Shown here in pieces: positions 8,662-16,317 of a stretch of DNA of 64,000 bases. Made by a program: the position numbers and the translations under genes. Below the pieces are notes generated by a model that searched no databases, had not been told where the DNA came from, and was given only the letters and a program-made list of their open reading frames with translations. This stretch comes from Nocardioides islandensis (GTDB lineage Bacteria; Actinomycetota; Actinomycetes; Propionibacteriales; Nocardioidaceae), in contig NZ_JADKPN010000006.1 of the NCBI RefSeq assembly GCF_015352455.1, positions 62,001 to 126,000 on the forward strand. The letters run 5' to 3'. Within the stretch, counting starts at the first letter, position 1; the number at the start of each line of letters is the position of its first letter.

Positions 8662-9066
8662 GTGCCCGCGACCACCCGGCGTACGGCGCTGGGCCTGGTG
8701 GTCGTCGTCGTGCTGGCGGCCCTGACCTGGTACCTCCAGGACGGGTCGGCGCCGTCGTCCTCCTCGGGCCACCGCGGCGGCACGATCGCGGTCGCCGACC
8801 TGCCTGCGGAGGCGCGCGACACCCTGGCGCTGATCGACGCGGGCGGGCCCTTCCCGTACCCGGACAACGACGGCATCGTGTTCCAGAACCGGGAGCGCCT
8901 CCTGCCGGACCAGCCGCGCGGTTACTACCACGAGTACACGGTGCCGACGCCCGGCTCCGACGACCGCGGCGCGCGTCGCATCATCACCGGCGGACCGGTG
9001 GGGGAGCCCGCCGTGTACTACTGGACCGACGACCACTACCGATCGTTCGAGAGGATCGACAGATGA
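8662..9066 (+). CDS. Secreted guanyl-specific ribonuclease, RNase Sa/barnase family
   Basis: A 134-residue protein with an N-terminal hydrophobic segment (ALGLVVVVVLAALTWYL, residues 9-25) acting as signal or anchor, then a microbial N1/T1-type RNase domain. The pattern of Streptomyces RNase Sa is followed: YYHEYTVPTPG with catalytic Glu91, RRIITG with Arg106, and YWTDDHYRSF with catalytic His125. It would cleave single-stranded RNA after guanosine, outside the cell or in a target cell. GTG start. It overlaps the barstar-type inhibitor gene by four bases (ATGA), the usual arrangement for a toxin with its immunity protein. Confidence 0.9.
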   Translation: MPATTRRTALGLVVVVVLAALTWYLQDGSAPSSSSGHRGGTIAVADLPAEARDTLALIDAGGPFPYPDNDGIVFQNRERLLPDQPRGYYHEYTVPTPGSDDRGARRIITGGPVGEPAVYYWTDDHYRSFERIDR

Positions 9067-9497
9067 GCGGACTGGCCGCCCTCCTGGCCCATCGCAAGGA
9101 GCCCGGGATCTACCTGTGGCACGGCCACTTCAGGGACGACGACGTGAGGCACACCGTCGAGCACGCGGGCTGGCACTACGCCCACGTCGACGGCTGGCAC
9201 GGCGACTCGAAGGCCGACTTCCTGCGGGCGGTGGGGGAGGCGCTGCAGTTCCCGGGGCACTACGGCCAGAACTTCGACGCCCTCGCCGACTGCCTCGGCG
9301 ACGTGGTCGCCGGCGACAGCGAGGGCTGGGTGCTGCTGTGGGACGGCTGGGGCCCGCTGGCCCGCACGGACGAGCGCGCCTTCTCCGTCGCCCTCTCGGT
9401 GCTCGGCGGCAGGGTCAACGCCGACCGCGGCGGCCCGTTCGTGGTCGTCCTCCGCGGCGACGGCCCCGACGTCCCGGGCGTCCCCTCCCTCGACTGA
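9063..9497 (+). CDS. Barstar-family ribonuclease inhibitor
   Basis: A 144-residue cytoplasmic protein with a barstar domain: HYAHVDGWHGDSKADFLRAV, then the family signature FPGHYGQNFDALADCLGDV (about residues 62-80), the helix that plugs barnase-type active sites. It is longer than classical barstar (about 90 residues) through N- and C-terminal extensions, as in many actinobacterial homologues. Its ATG overlaps the TGA of the RNase gene, so translation is coupled; it presumably binds and neutralises that RNase before export. Confidence 0.92.
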   Translation: MSGLAALLAHRKEPGIYLWHGHFRDDDVRHTVEHAGWHYAHVDGWHGDSKADFLRAVGEALQFPGHYGQNFDALADCLGDVVAGDSEGWVLLWDGWGPLARTDERAFSVALSVLGGRVNADRGGPFVVVLRGDGPDVPGVPSLD

Positions 9498-9513
9498 GCC
9501 ACTCGTCCACATG

Positions 9514-9540
9514 GCGTTTGGGACCAAACGCGCGTTTGGG
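9514..9540. repeat. Overlapping palindromes between convergent barstar and prenyl synthase genes
   Basis: gcgtttgg (9514-9521) and ccaaacgc (9524-9531) form one dyad, and ccaaacgcgcgtttgg (9524-9539) is a perfect 16-bp palindrome sharing the middle arm. A related ggcgtttctgcccaa follows at 9554. It may be a bidirectional terminator or a protein-binding site; no U-tract follows. Confidence 0.4.
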
Positions 9541-9577
9541 AGCGCTTCCACCTGGCGTTTCTGCCCAATGGCGACGT

Positions 9578-10642
9578 CTACGTGGCCCGGTCGGTGGCGG
9601 CGGCGGCCAGCTGGCGCAGTACCTGTTGGGCCATTTGGTGGAGCGAGGAGCGGTCGAGTCTGTCCAGTGCGAGGGTGACCAGGTCGTCGATGACCTGCTC
9701 CAGCTGGGCGTGGGCGCCGGAGGCGTCGATGATCGCCCGCAGATCCTGGACGTCGGCCTCGGTGAGCGGCGTACCGAGGGCGGCGTCCAGCCGGCGCGCG
9801 TCCTCGGCCGGGGCGCTGTCGAGGGCGAGGGCGACGAGCACTGTGCGCTTGCCCTCGACCAGGTCGTCGCCGGCCGGCTTGCCGGTCGCGGCCGGGTCGC
9901 CGTACACGCCCAGCAGGTCGTCGCGGAGCTGGAAGGCTTCGCCGAGCGGCAGGCCGTACGCCGACAGCTCGCCCAGCTGCTCCAGCGAGGCGCCCGCGAG
10001 GAGGCCGCCGATGTGGAGCGGGCGCTCGATGGAGTACTTGGCGGACTTGTAGCGCAGCACCGTCATCGCCGCGTCCACGTCGGCCCGGCCGCGCGCCTGG
10101 ACCGAGACGTCGAGGAACTGGCCGGTGATGACTTCGCTGCGGGTGTGGTCGAAGGCCGTCAGCGCCGCCACGACGCGATCGGACGGGAGCCCGCAGCGGC
10201 GTAGCAGCTCGTCGGACCAGGTCAGCAGCAGGTCACCGAGCAGGATGGCCGCGGACGCGCCGTACTGCTCCGGGTCGCCGCGCCAGGACGCCTCGCGGTG
10301 CGCGGTCGCGAACGCGCGGTGCGTCGCCGGCCGGCCGCGGCGGGTGTCGGAGGCGTCCATGTAGTCGTCGTGCACCAGGGCGCTGGCGTGCAGCAGCTCG
10401 AGGGCCGCGCACGCGCGCAGCAGGGCGTCCTCGTCGGCGACCTCGGGCTCGACGGCGCGGTACCCCCACCAGCAGAACGCCGCCCGGAACCGCTTGCCGC
10501 CCGACACCGAGCGGCGGCCCTCCTCGAGGAGAAGGGCGGCGTCGGGGCCGAGCGGAGCGAGGCGCTCGGCCATCTCGTCGAGGAACTCGTCGAGGGTCTT
10601 CTGGAGCCGCTCCCGGAAAGAGCCCTCGTCCCACGACGTCAT
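9578..10642 (-). CDS. Polyprenyl diphosphate synthase (geranylgeranyl-type)
   Basis: A 354-residue all-alpha trans-isoprenyl synthase that condenses isopentenyl diphosphate with allylic diphosphates. The first aspartate-rich motif is DDYMD (92-96) and the second is DDLLGVYGD within FQLRDDLLG (about 237-245); GGKRFR (about 48-53) binds substrate. The residues before the first motif (LLHASALVH) have no bulky block, consistent with a C20 or longer product, but chain length is not certain. It corresponds in position to idsA2 (Rv2173) of M. tuberculosis. It is divergent from metF and probably leaderless (TAGCCT six bases before the ATG). Confidence 0.9.
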   Translation of the reverse strand: MTSWDEGSFRERLQKTLDEFLDEMAERLAPLGPDAALLLEEGRRSVSGGKRFRAAFCWWGYRAVEPEVADEDALLRACAALELLHASALVHDDYMDASDTRRGRPATHRAFATAHREASWRGDPEQYGASAAILLGDLLLTWSDELLRRCGLPSDRVVAALTAFDHTRSEVITGQFLDVSVQARGRADVDAAMTVLRYKSAKYSIERPLHIGGLLAGASLEQLGELSAYGLPLGEAFQLRDDLLGVYGDPAATGKPAGDDLVEGKRTVLVALALDSAPAEDARRLDAALGTPLTEADVQDLRAIIDASGAHAQLEQVIDDLVTLALDRLDRSSLHQMAQQVLRQLAAAATDRAT

Positions 10643-10648
10643 GCGTCG

Positions 10649-10654
10649 AGGCTA
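10649..10654 (-). promoter_or_regulatory. -10 hexamer TAGCCT of the prenyl synthase gene (leaderless)
   Basis: TAGCCT on the minus strand ends six bases before the ATG at 10642. Confidence 0.55.
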
Positions 10655-10671
10655 GTGGGCCCCTGCTTCCC

Positions 10672-10677
10672 TAGACT
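10672..10677 (+). promoter_or_regulatory. -10 hexamer TAGACT of metF (leaderless)
   Basis: TAGACT ends six bases before the metF ATG. It forms a divergent pair with the TAGCCT of the prenyl synthase gene within a 41-base intergenic region. Confidence 0.55.
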
Positions 10678-10683
10678 CCCCCC

Positions 10684-11592
10684 ATGGTTCCGGGCCCCAG
10701 TGATCGACCGAGCGCTCCTCGCGCCAGCATCGGCGAGCTCGTCCGCAAAGGGCAGCGGTCCATCTCGTTCGAGTTCATGCCGCCCAAGGACGAAGCGGGG
10801 GTCGAGCAGCTCTGGTCCGCGATCCGCGACCTCGAGCCGTACCATCCGACATTCGTGTCCGTGACCTACGGCGCCGGCGGCACCACCCGGGACACGACCG
10901 TCCAGATCACCGGCCGGATCGCCCGCGAGACGTCGCTGCGGGCGATGGGGCACCTCACCTGCGTCGGCCACACCCGCGAGGAGCTCGTCGAGATCCTCGA
11001 GTCCTACCGGGCGGCCGGCGTCCGCGACGTCCTCGCCCTGCGCGGCGACCCCAAGGAGGGGCCGCGCGCCGAGTGGACGCCGACGCCGGGCGGGCTGACC
11101 TACGCCAGCGAGCTGGTCGCCCTGGCCCGTGAGCTCGGCGGGTTCAGCATCGGCGTGGCGGCGTTCCCGGAGGCCCACCCGTCCGCCGCGTCCAAGGACG
11201 CCGACGCCCGGGTGCTGGTGGCCAAGGCCGAGGCCGGCGCCGAGTTCGCGGTGACGCAGCTCTTCTTCCGCGCCTCCGACTACGCCGACCTCGTCGCGCG
11301 CGTGCGGGCGCTGGGCAGCGACCTCCCGATCCTGCCGGGGATCATGCCGATCACGAACCTCAGGCAGGTCGCCCGGATGGCGGAGCTGTCCGGCGCCGAG
11401 CTGCCCGACGAGGTGGCCGCCCGGTTCGACGGGCTCGACGACCCTGCCGACGTACGACGCGTGGGCGTCCAGGTCGCCACCGAGCTGTGCGAGCAGCTGC
11501 TCGCCCTCGGCGCCCCGGGTCTGCACTTCTTCACCCTCAACCGGTCGCGCGCGACGCTGGAGATCTTCGAGGCCCTGCGCATCACCGTGTGA
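10684..11592 (+). CDS. metF: Methylenetetrahydrofolate reductase
   Basis: A 302-residue FAD-dependent TIM-barrel enzyme reducing 5,10-methylene-THF to 5-methyl-THF for methionine synthesis. Signatures are ISFEFMPPKDEAG (catalytic Glu in strand 1, about residue 23), FVSVTYGAGGTTRD, HLTCVGHTREEL, LALRGDPKEGP, GVAAFPEAHP, ITQLFFRASDY-type FAVTQLFFRASD, and LPGIMPITN. Length is normal. The position next to the prenyl synthase matches the MetF-like Rv2172c in M. tuberculosis. Confidence 0.95.
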   Translation: MVPGPSDRPSAPRASIGELVRKGQRSISFEFMPPKDEAGVEQLWSAIRDLEPYHPTFVSVTYGAGGTTRDTTVQITGRIARETSLRAMGHLTCVGHTREELVEILESYRAAGVRDVLALRGDPKEGPRAEWTPTPGGLTYASELVALARELGGFSIGVAAFPEAHPSAASKDADARVLVAKAEAGAEFAVTQLFFRASDYADLVARVRALGSDLPILPGIMPITNLRQVARMAELSGAELPDEVAARFDGLDDPADVRRVGVQVATELCEQLLALGAPGLHFFTLNRSRATLEIFEALRITV

Positions 11593-11600
11593 GTGCTGGC

Positions 11601-11606
11601 TAGCCT
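11601..11606 (+). promoter_or_regulatory. -10 hexamer TAGCCT of SIMPL gene (leaderless)
   Basis: TAGCCT ends seven bases before the ATG at 11614, only nine bases after the metF stop codon, so the SIMPL gene may have its own promoter as well as metF readthrough. Confidence 0.5.
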
Positions 11607-11613
11607 CGCCCAC

Positions 11614-12213
11614 ATGCGCACCGTCACCGTCACCGGGCAGGGCACGGCCCGCGAGGTCCCCGACACCGTCGTCGTCCGCGTCGCGGCCAGCCACCGCGCC
11701 GCGGGGGTGGCCGAGGCGCTGGCGGGTGCCGGCTCCGCGGCCGACGAGATCGTCGCGGTCGCCCGGGAGCACACCGAGTCCCGCCGCATCCAGTCCACGA
11801 CGCTGAACCTCTGGCCGGCCTACGACAACGAGGGCCAGCAGTCCGGCTTCGAGGCGCGCCACGGCCTGGCCGTCTCGTGCACCGACATGGAGAAGGCCGG
11901 CGCGATGATCGCCGCGCTCGCCGAGCGGGTCGGCGACCGCCTCCAGGTCGAGAGCGTCGGGCTGGAGATCGGCGACACGGCGCGGGCCGTGCAGCAGGCG
12001 AGGTCGGCCGCGTACTCCGACGCCGTCGCGCGCGCCAACCACCTGGCCGAGCTCGCCGGCGAGCGGGTCGACGCCGTACAGGCGATGGCGGAAGGCGGCG
12101 CCCCGGTCCCGTTCGCCGACCTGGCGATGTCGCGCGAGGCCAAGGGCGTCGCGATCCAGCCCGGTGAGACGAGCGTCTCGGCCAGCGTGACGGTGACGTT
12201 CTCCCTGGTCTGA
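11614..12213 (+). CDS. SIMPL (DUF541) domain protein
   Basis: A 199-residue protein made almost entirely of a SIMPL/DUF541 domain: the N-terminal VTVTGQGTAREVPDTVVV and the C-terminal SASVTVTFSLV are the paired beta strands typical of the family, with a central alanine-rich helix. Family members (E. coli YggE) are linked to oxidative stress and form periplasmic oligomers, but no signal peptide is seen here, so it may be cytoplasmic. The ATG at 11614 fits the conserved N-terminus; the in-frame start at 11593 adds seven residues. Confidence 0.85.
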   Translation: MRTVTVTGQGTAREVPDTVVVRVAASHRAAGVAEALAGAGSAADEIVAVAREHTESRRIQSTTLNLWPAYDNEGQQSGFEARHGLAVSCTDMEKAGAMIAALAERVGDRLQVESVGLEIGDTARAVQQARSAAYSDAVARANHLAELAGERVDAVQAMAEGGAPVPFADLAMSREAKGVAIQPGETSVSASVTVTFSLV

Positions 12214-12215
12214 GG

Positions 12216-13505
12216 TCAGGCCGGCCCGACGAGCTGGGCCACCAGGGCGGCGGACAGCCCCACGTAGGGCAGCCCCGCGCCCGGGGTCGCATGGGCCCCG
12301 GCGGCGTACACGCCCTCGACCGGCGTCGCCGGCCCGAGCCGCCGGAAGGTGGTCCGGCGGCCCTGCCACAGCACGCCGTACGGCGACCCGCCGTACGCCT
12401 CGACCAGGTCCCGCGGCGACCGATCGACACGGGTGACGACGTGCGGGCGGACATCGATGCCGCGGCGCACGAGTGCGGTCACCAGGTCCTCGTCGACCCG
12501 GCCGCGACCGAGGAGGGTCCAGGACGTGCCCGACCCGCGCAGCGTGATGGTCGGTTCCTTGGCCGACCCGTGCAGCACGGTCTCGTGGGCGAGCCCGGGC
12601 GGCTCCTGGGCGAGGCCGAGGTGCACGACGACCGGCGGCATGGCGGGCATGGTCCGCTCGACGTACCCCGCCAGCACCGGCAGCCGGCGCGGGTCGCAGG
12701 TCACCACGACCACGTCGGCGTCGACGTCGCCGGTCGACGTGGCGACGGCGGCGACCCGCCCGCCGCGCACGACCAGGTCGCGCACGTCGGTGTCGGTGTG
12801 CACCTCGACGCGGCGGGTGGCCAGCCGTGCCGTCAGGGCGTCGGCCAGCGCGCCCATCCCGCCCACGACGGTCCAGGCGCCGAAGCGCTGCTCGACGTAC
12901 GCCGCCACGCCCGTCCACGCCGGCACGTCGCGCGGCTCGTGCCCCTCGGCCACGGCCGGGTACGTCGCCATCAGCCGCAGCCGCTCGTCCTTCAGGCCGC
13001 GGACCCGTCGCGCCAGCGTCTCGCGGCTGCCGAGCAGGTCTCTCAGCGCCGCGGGCAGGTGGTCGGGGGACCAGGGCCGCTCGAGGTACTCGCGGCGCAG
13101 CACCTCCCAGGCCTCGGCGTAGGCCTGCACGTGGTCGGCCCAGCGCCGCCCCAGGCCTGCGCCCAGCCCGTCGACCGCCGCCATCTGGGCGGCACGTGAG
13201 CCGAACGGCAGCCGGACCGAGCTCCCGTCGGCGAACCGGTGCTCGCGCAGCACGTCCAGCTCGACGAGGTCGAGCTCGCGGTCCAGGGGCCGGCCGCTCT
13301 TGCGGAACATGTCACGCACGACGGCGGGCAGCAGGGTCGACGTCGGCCCGCCGTCCCAGGTGAACCCCTCCTGCTCCACCGGGACGAGCGCGCCGCCGAG
13401 GCGGGGGCCGCGTTCGAGCAGGGTGACGCCGTGACCGAGCTTCGCCAGGCGGGCCGCGGCGGCCATCCCGCCGTACCCGCCGCCGACGACGACCACCCGT
13501 GCCAT
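12216..13505 (-). CDS. CrtI-like FAD-dependent phytoene desaturase family oxidoreductase
   Basis: A 429-residue flavoprotein. The N-terminal dinucleotide-binding motif VVVVGGGYGGMAAAARLAKLGHGVTLLE (residues 4-31) and the C-terminal GVYAAGAHATPGAGLPYVGLSA are hallmarks of the CrtI/amine-oxidase-like superfamily. It may act on isoprenoids made with the nearby prenyl synthase, but crtB/crtE-like partners are absent here and the true substrate is unknown; family members also include isorenieratene and methylmenaquinone enzymes. Convergent with the SIMPL gene. Confidence 0.82.
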   Translation of the reverse strand: MARVVVVGGGYGGMAAAARLAKLGHGVTLLERGPRLGGALVPVEQEGFTWDGGPTSTLLPAVVRDMFRKSGRPLDRELDLVELDVLREHRFADGSSVRLPFGSRAAQMAAVDGLGAGLGRRWADHVQAYAEAWEVLRREYLERPWSPDHLPAALRDLLGSRETLARRVRGLKDERLRLMATYPAVAEGHEPRDVPAWTGVAAYVEQRFGAWTVVGGMGALADALTARLATRRVEVHTDTDVRDLVVRGGRVAAVATSTGDVDADVVVVTCDPRRLPVLAGYVERTMPAMPPVVVHLGLAQEPPGLAHETVLHGSAKEPTITLRGSGTSWTLLGRGRVDEDLVTALVRRGIDVRPHVVTRVDRSPRDLVEAYGGSPYGVLWQGRRTTFRRLGPATPVEGVYAAGAHATPGAGLPYVGLSAALVAQLVGPA

Positions 13506-13524
13506 GTCGGCATTCTCCCGACCG

Positions 13525-13564
13525 CTGCTCGAGGAGGGCCGTCAGGCCCGTCCCAGACCCGGTG
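13525..13564. repeat. REP-like palindromic element, copy 1
   Basis: ctgctcgaggagggccgtcaggcccgtcccagaccc has the same organisation as copies at 17733-17767 and 18141-18190: a TCGAG-containing 5' end, a central gggcc/ggccc hairpin and an AGACC 3' end, here followed by ggtgacc. It lies between the divergent-tail ends of two minus-strand genes. Confidence 0.5.
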
Positions 13565-13573
13565 ACCCGACCG

Positions 13574-14971
13574 CTACCGCAGGTCCGGGGCGATGGAGAG
13601 GTGGCCGGACTCCACGCCGTACTCGCGCTGGAGCAGCTCGTAGAGAGCGAGGTTGATCCGCGCGACGCGGACGCCGCGGTACAGCGCGGCGCACGGGTCC
13701 ACCTTCGCGAACAGGCCGGACGGGGTGTCGGCCATCACCAGCACGTTCGAGGTCTCCACGCCGGGCTCGGCGATCTCGAAGCGGCGGCCGTCCCAGGTCA
13801 GCGCCTCGGTGATGTCGCCGACCTTCGCGGACTTGGAGAGCGCCACCGCCCGGCCGCTCGGGGCGGCCTCGACCAGCGGCAGCAGCGCCTCCACGTCGGC
13901 CACGCGGACACCCGGGTCCTCGCCGAGGACCAGCGCGTCCTGCAGGAGCGAGAACAGCTTGCGGTCGATGCCGGTCACCTGGGTCCAGCCGGCGGACCCG
14001 CGGCTGTTGAGCTCGGTCGGCCGGAACCCGTCGGCGGTCAGCACGCCGTCGATGCCGAACGCGCCGCGATAGCCGTACGCCGCGCGCAGGTGCTCGCCGA
14101 CCCGCTTGGTCGCCGCACGCATCGCCTCGCGGTCCGCCGCCGGCGGCTGCCAGAACGTCGACAGGCCGCCGTAGGTGAACGTCCGCGCCGCCTCGTCGCG
14201 CAGGATCGAGATCTCCACCGGCACGAGCACGGCCGTGCCGTCGGGCAGCACGAGGCCGTGGATCGAGCACGGCACGCCGTCGAGGAACGGCATCACCCGC
14301 ACCTGCTCGCAGCGCGGCAGGAAGAAGGCCAGCGCCCGGGCCTGGTCGGCCTCGTCGCGCACCCACCGCACGTAGTCGCCGCCGCCGTTGAACCCTTCCG
14401 CGGTGTCGCCGGACCACACGGCGCCGAGCGGGCCGGCGAGGTCGCGGGTCGCGGCGGCCAGCGCGTCGCGGTCGACCGGCACGACGGCGTACGGCGCCCG
14501 GTCGACGCCGGCGGCGTCCCACAGGTGGTCGGCCAGCAGCTTGTCCTCCAGGGCGACGAACGCCGCCGGTCTGCCGGAGACCACCGCGCGGCCGAGGATC
14601 GGCTCGTCGGCGGTGACGAACGGCCCGCCGACCCACACGGCGCGGCGGTCCGGGTCGAACGCCTCGACCGCGGCCACGGCGTGCTCGGGGAGGTGCCGGG
14701 CCAGATGGTCGAGGGCGCGCAGCTCCTCGGTGACGCTCGTCGTCGGCGGCGGCTCCACGTCGACCACCACGCAGTCACCATCCGCGGGCTTCGGGCCGGC
14801 GCCGTGCGAGGTCGCCAGCACCAGCGCGGTGCCGCCGACGGAGCGGATCCAGGAGACCATCTCGGTCCGCGCCGCCAGGATCCCGGGTCCGATGACGACC
14901 GGGCGGCCGGCGTACCGCTCCATCAGGCGGTCGCCGACCGCCGCCCGGGTCGCGGCGTCGGTCAGGTCCAC
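13574..14971 (-). CDS. ATP-grasp-like protein of unknown function
   Basis: A 465-residue soluble protein. The middle part reads like an ATP-grasp enzyme: conserved nucleotide-binding features around YAVVPVDRDALAAATRDL, the EISILRDEA strand (about residue 255) and the Mg-binding end GAFGIDGVLTADGFRPTELNSRGSAG (about residues 300-325), where Glu and Asn of TELNSR are the typical metal ligands. This suggests carboxylate-amine ligase chemistry, but no specific subfamily was recognised. GTG start with a TAGTGT six bases before it. It is divergent from a TSUP permease with overlapping -10 elements, so the two may be co-regulated. Confidence 0.6.
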   Translation of the reverse strand: MDLTDAATRAAVGDRLMERYAGRPVVIGPGILAARTEMVSWIRSVGGTALVLATSHGAGPKPADGDCVVVDVEPPPTTSVTEELRALDHLARHLPEHAVAAVEAFDPDRRAVWVGGPFVTADEPILGRAVVSGRPAAFVALEDKLLADHLWDAAGVDRAPYAVVPVDRDALAAATRDLAGPLGAVWSGDTAEGFNGGGDYVRWVRDEADQARALAFFLPRCEQVRVMPFLDGVPCSIHGLVLPDGTAVLVPVEISILRDEAARTFTYGGLSTFWQPPAADREAMRAATKRVGEHLRAAYGYRGAFGIDGVLTADGFRPTELNSRGSAGWTQVTGIDRKLFSLLQDALVLGEDPGVRVADVEALLPLVEAAPSGRAVALSKSAKVGDITEALTWDGRRFEIAEPGVETSNVLVMADTPSGLFAKVDPCAALYRGVRVARINLALYELLQREYGVESGHLSIAPDLR

Positions 14972-14977
14972 GCGGTC

Positions 14978-14983
14978 ACACTA
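14978..14983 (-). promoter_or_regulatory. -10 hexamer TAGTGT of the ATP-grasp-like gene (leaderless)
   Basis: TAGTGT on the minus strand ends six bases before the GTG at 14971. It overlaps by two bases the -10 of the divergent permease gene. Confidence 0.5.
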
Positions 14984-14987
14984 GGTT
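14982..14987 (+). promoter_or_regulatory. -10 hexamer TAGGTT of the TSUP permease gene (leaderless)
   Basis: TAGGTT ends six bases before the GTG at 14994 and shares TA with the opposing -10. Confidence 0.5.
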
Positions 14988-14993
14988 GACGCC

Positions 14994-15722
14994 GTGCCCG
15001 ACCCCACCCTCGGCCTCGTGCTGCTGCTCGGCGGGGCGGTGCTTGTGGGCGCGGTGGTGCAGGGGAGCGTCGGGTTCGGGATCGTGGTCGTCGCGGCGCC
15101 CTTCGTCATCTGGGCCGCGCCCGAGCTGATGCCGGGCTCGATGCTGATCTGCGGGTTCGTGATGCCGCTGCTGCACCTGGTGTCACGGTGGCGCGAGGTC
15201 GACGGGTCGAGCCTGCGTTCCGCGCTGGCCGGGCGGCTGCTGCTCACCCCGGTGGGCGTCTGGGTGGTCGCGGTGTCCAGCCCCCGGCTGATCGCCCTGC
15301 TGGTCGGCGTCCTGGTGCTGGTGGTGGCCCTCGTGTCGGCGTACGCGCCGGCGTTCGAGGCGCGGCCGCGCAACCTGTTCGTGGCCGGGATGCTGACCGG
15401 GGTGTCGGGTACGTCGGCGGCCGTGGGCGGTCCCTTCGTGGCGATGACGCTCCAGCACGAGGACCCGGCCACCATCCGCGCGACGCTCGCGGCGTTCTTC
15501 ACGGTGGGGTCGATGGCGTCGTTGCTGGGGCTGGTCGTGGCGGGGGAGCTGACCGGGTCCCAGGTGCGGTGGGGTGCGATCCTCGTGCCGTTCCTGGTCG
15601 TGGGGTTCGTCCTGGCCGGCCCGGTCACCCGGCGGCTCGAGGGCAACCGGATGCGGGTCGCGATGCTGGTGTTCTGCCTGGTCTCCGGGGCCTCGATCAT
15701 CCTGAGGGCTGCGCTGGGCTAG
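14994..15722 (+). CDS. TauE/SafE (TSUP) family permease
   Basis: A 242-residue membrane protein with about eight helices, beginning LVLLLGGAVLVGAVVQGSVGFGIVVVAAP; the GxVQGSVGFG motif and the mirrored GMLTGVSGTSAAVGGPFVAM in the second half are the two TSUP repeats. Family members export sulfite, sulfoacetate and other organosulfur anions. No sulfur-metabolism genes are near, so the substrate is open. GTG start with leaderless promoter; its stop is one base from the convergent DUF4126 gene. Confidence 0.88.
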   Translation: MPDPTLGLVLLLGGAVLVGAVVQGSVGFGIVVVAAPFVIWAAPELMPGSMLICGFVMPLLHLVSRWREVDGSSLRSALAGRLLLTPVGVWVVAVSSPRLIALLVGVLVLVVALVSAYAPAFEARPRNLFVAGMLTGVSGTSAAVGGPFVAMTLQHEDPATIRATLAAFFTVGSMASLLGLVVAGELTGSQVRWGAILVPFLVVGFVLAGPVTRRLEGNRMRVAMLVFCLVSGASIILRAALG

Positions 15723-15723
15723 C

Positions 15724-16305
15724 TCACCGGGCCGGCTCCCGGTCCTTCCAGCGGCGCCAGCCACGGCGGACGAGCTTGGCCACGACGTACAGCATCAGCA
15801 GACCCAGGACGAGCAGGACGGCGGCGACCGCCGCCGCCGCGCGCGGGTGCTGGATGGCGAACCACACCAGCGCCAGCACGGTGATGTCCTCGGCGATGCT
15901 GGCTCCGATGTTGGTGACCGGCTCGGGCGAGGAGTTGATGGCCAGCCGGCCACCGGCCTTGACCAGGTGCGAGAGGAGGGCGGTCCCGCCGCCGACGGTG
16001 CCGAGGACCGCCTGCTGGAGGGTGTCGGCGTCGCCGGCCATCAGCACGCCGATCACGGCGCCCGCGGTGGGCCGGATGAACGTCGAGACCGCGTCCCACG
16101 TCGAGTCGATGTAGGGGATCTTGTCGGCGACGAACTCCATGGCGTACATGAACAGCGCCACGCCCAGCACGTCCCACCGGTGGAGGGCGTCGGGGATCTC
16201 GGCGGTCGGGCTCACGCGGTCGGCGAAGCCGAGGACCAGCACGACCAGGTACGCGTTGACGCCACTGGCCCAGCCGCTCGAGAAGACGAGGGGCAGCGAG
16301 TCCAT
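15724..16305 (-). CDS. DUF4126 family membrane protein
   Basis: A 193-residue integral membrane protein with about five hydrophobic segments. The opening SGWASGVNAYLVVLVLGF and the ADKIPYIDSTWDAVSTFIRPTAGA stretch (about residues 60-83) match the DUF4126 family, found alone or beside membrane transport genes and without known function. It ends with a basic tail (RRGWRRWKDREPAR), indicating a cytoplasmic C-terminus. Probably first gene with its own leaderless promoter, TAGGGT six bases before the ATG. Confidence 0.82.
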   Translation of the reverse strand: MDSLPLVFSSGWASGVNAYLVVLVLGFADRVSPTAEIPDALHRWDVLGVALFMYAMEFVADKIPYIDSTWDAVSTFIRPTAGAVIGVLMAGDADTLQQAVLGTVGGGTALLSHLVKAGGRLAINSSPEPVTNIGASIAEDITVLALVWFAIQHPRAAAAVAAVLLVLGLLMLYVVAKLVRRGWRRWKDREPAR

Positions 16306-16311
16306 GGGTGG

Positions 16312-16317
16312 ACCCTA
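16312..16317 (-). promoter_or_regulatory. -10 hexamer TAGGGT of DUF4126 gene (leaderless)
   Basis: TAGGGT on the minus strand ends six bases before the ATG at 16305; it overlaps the stop codon region of the preceding ArsC-like gene. Confidence 0.5.
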
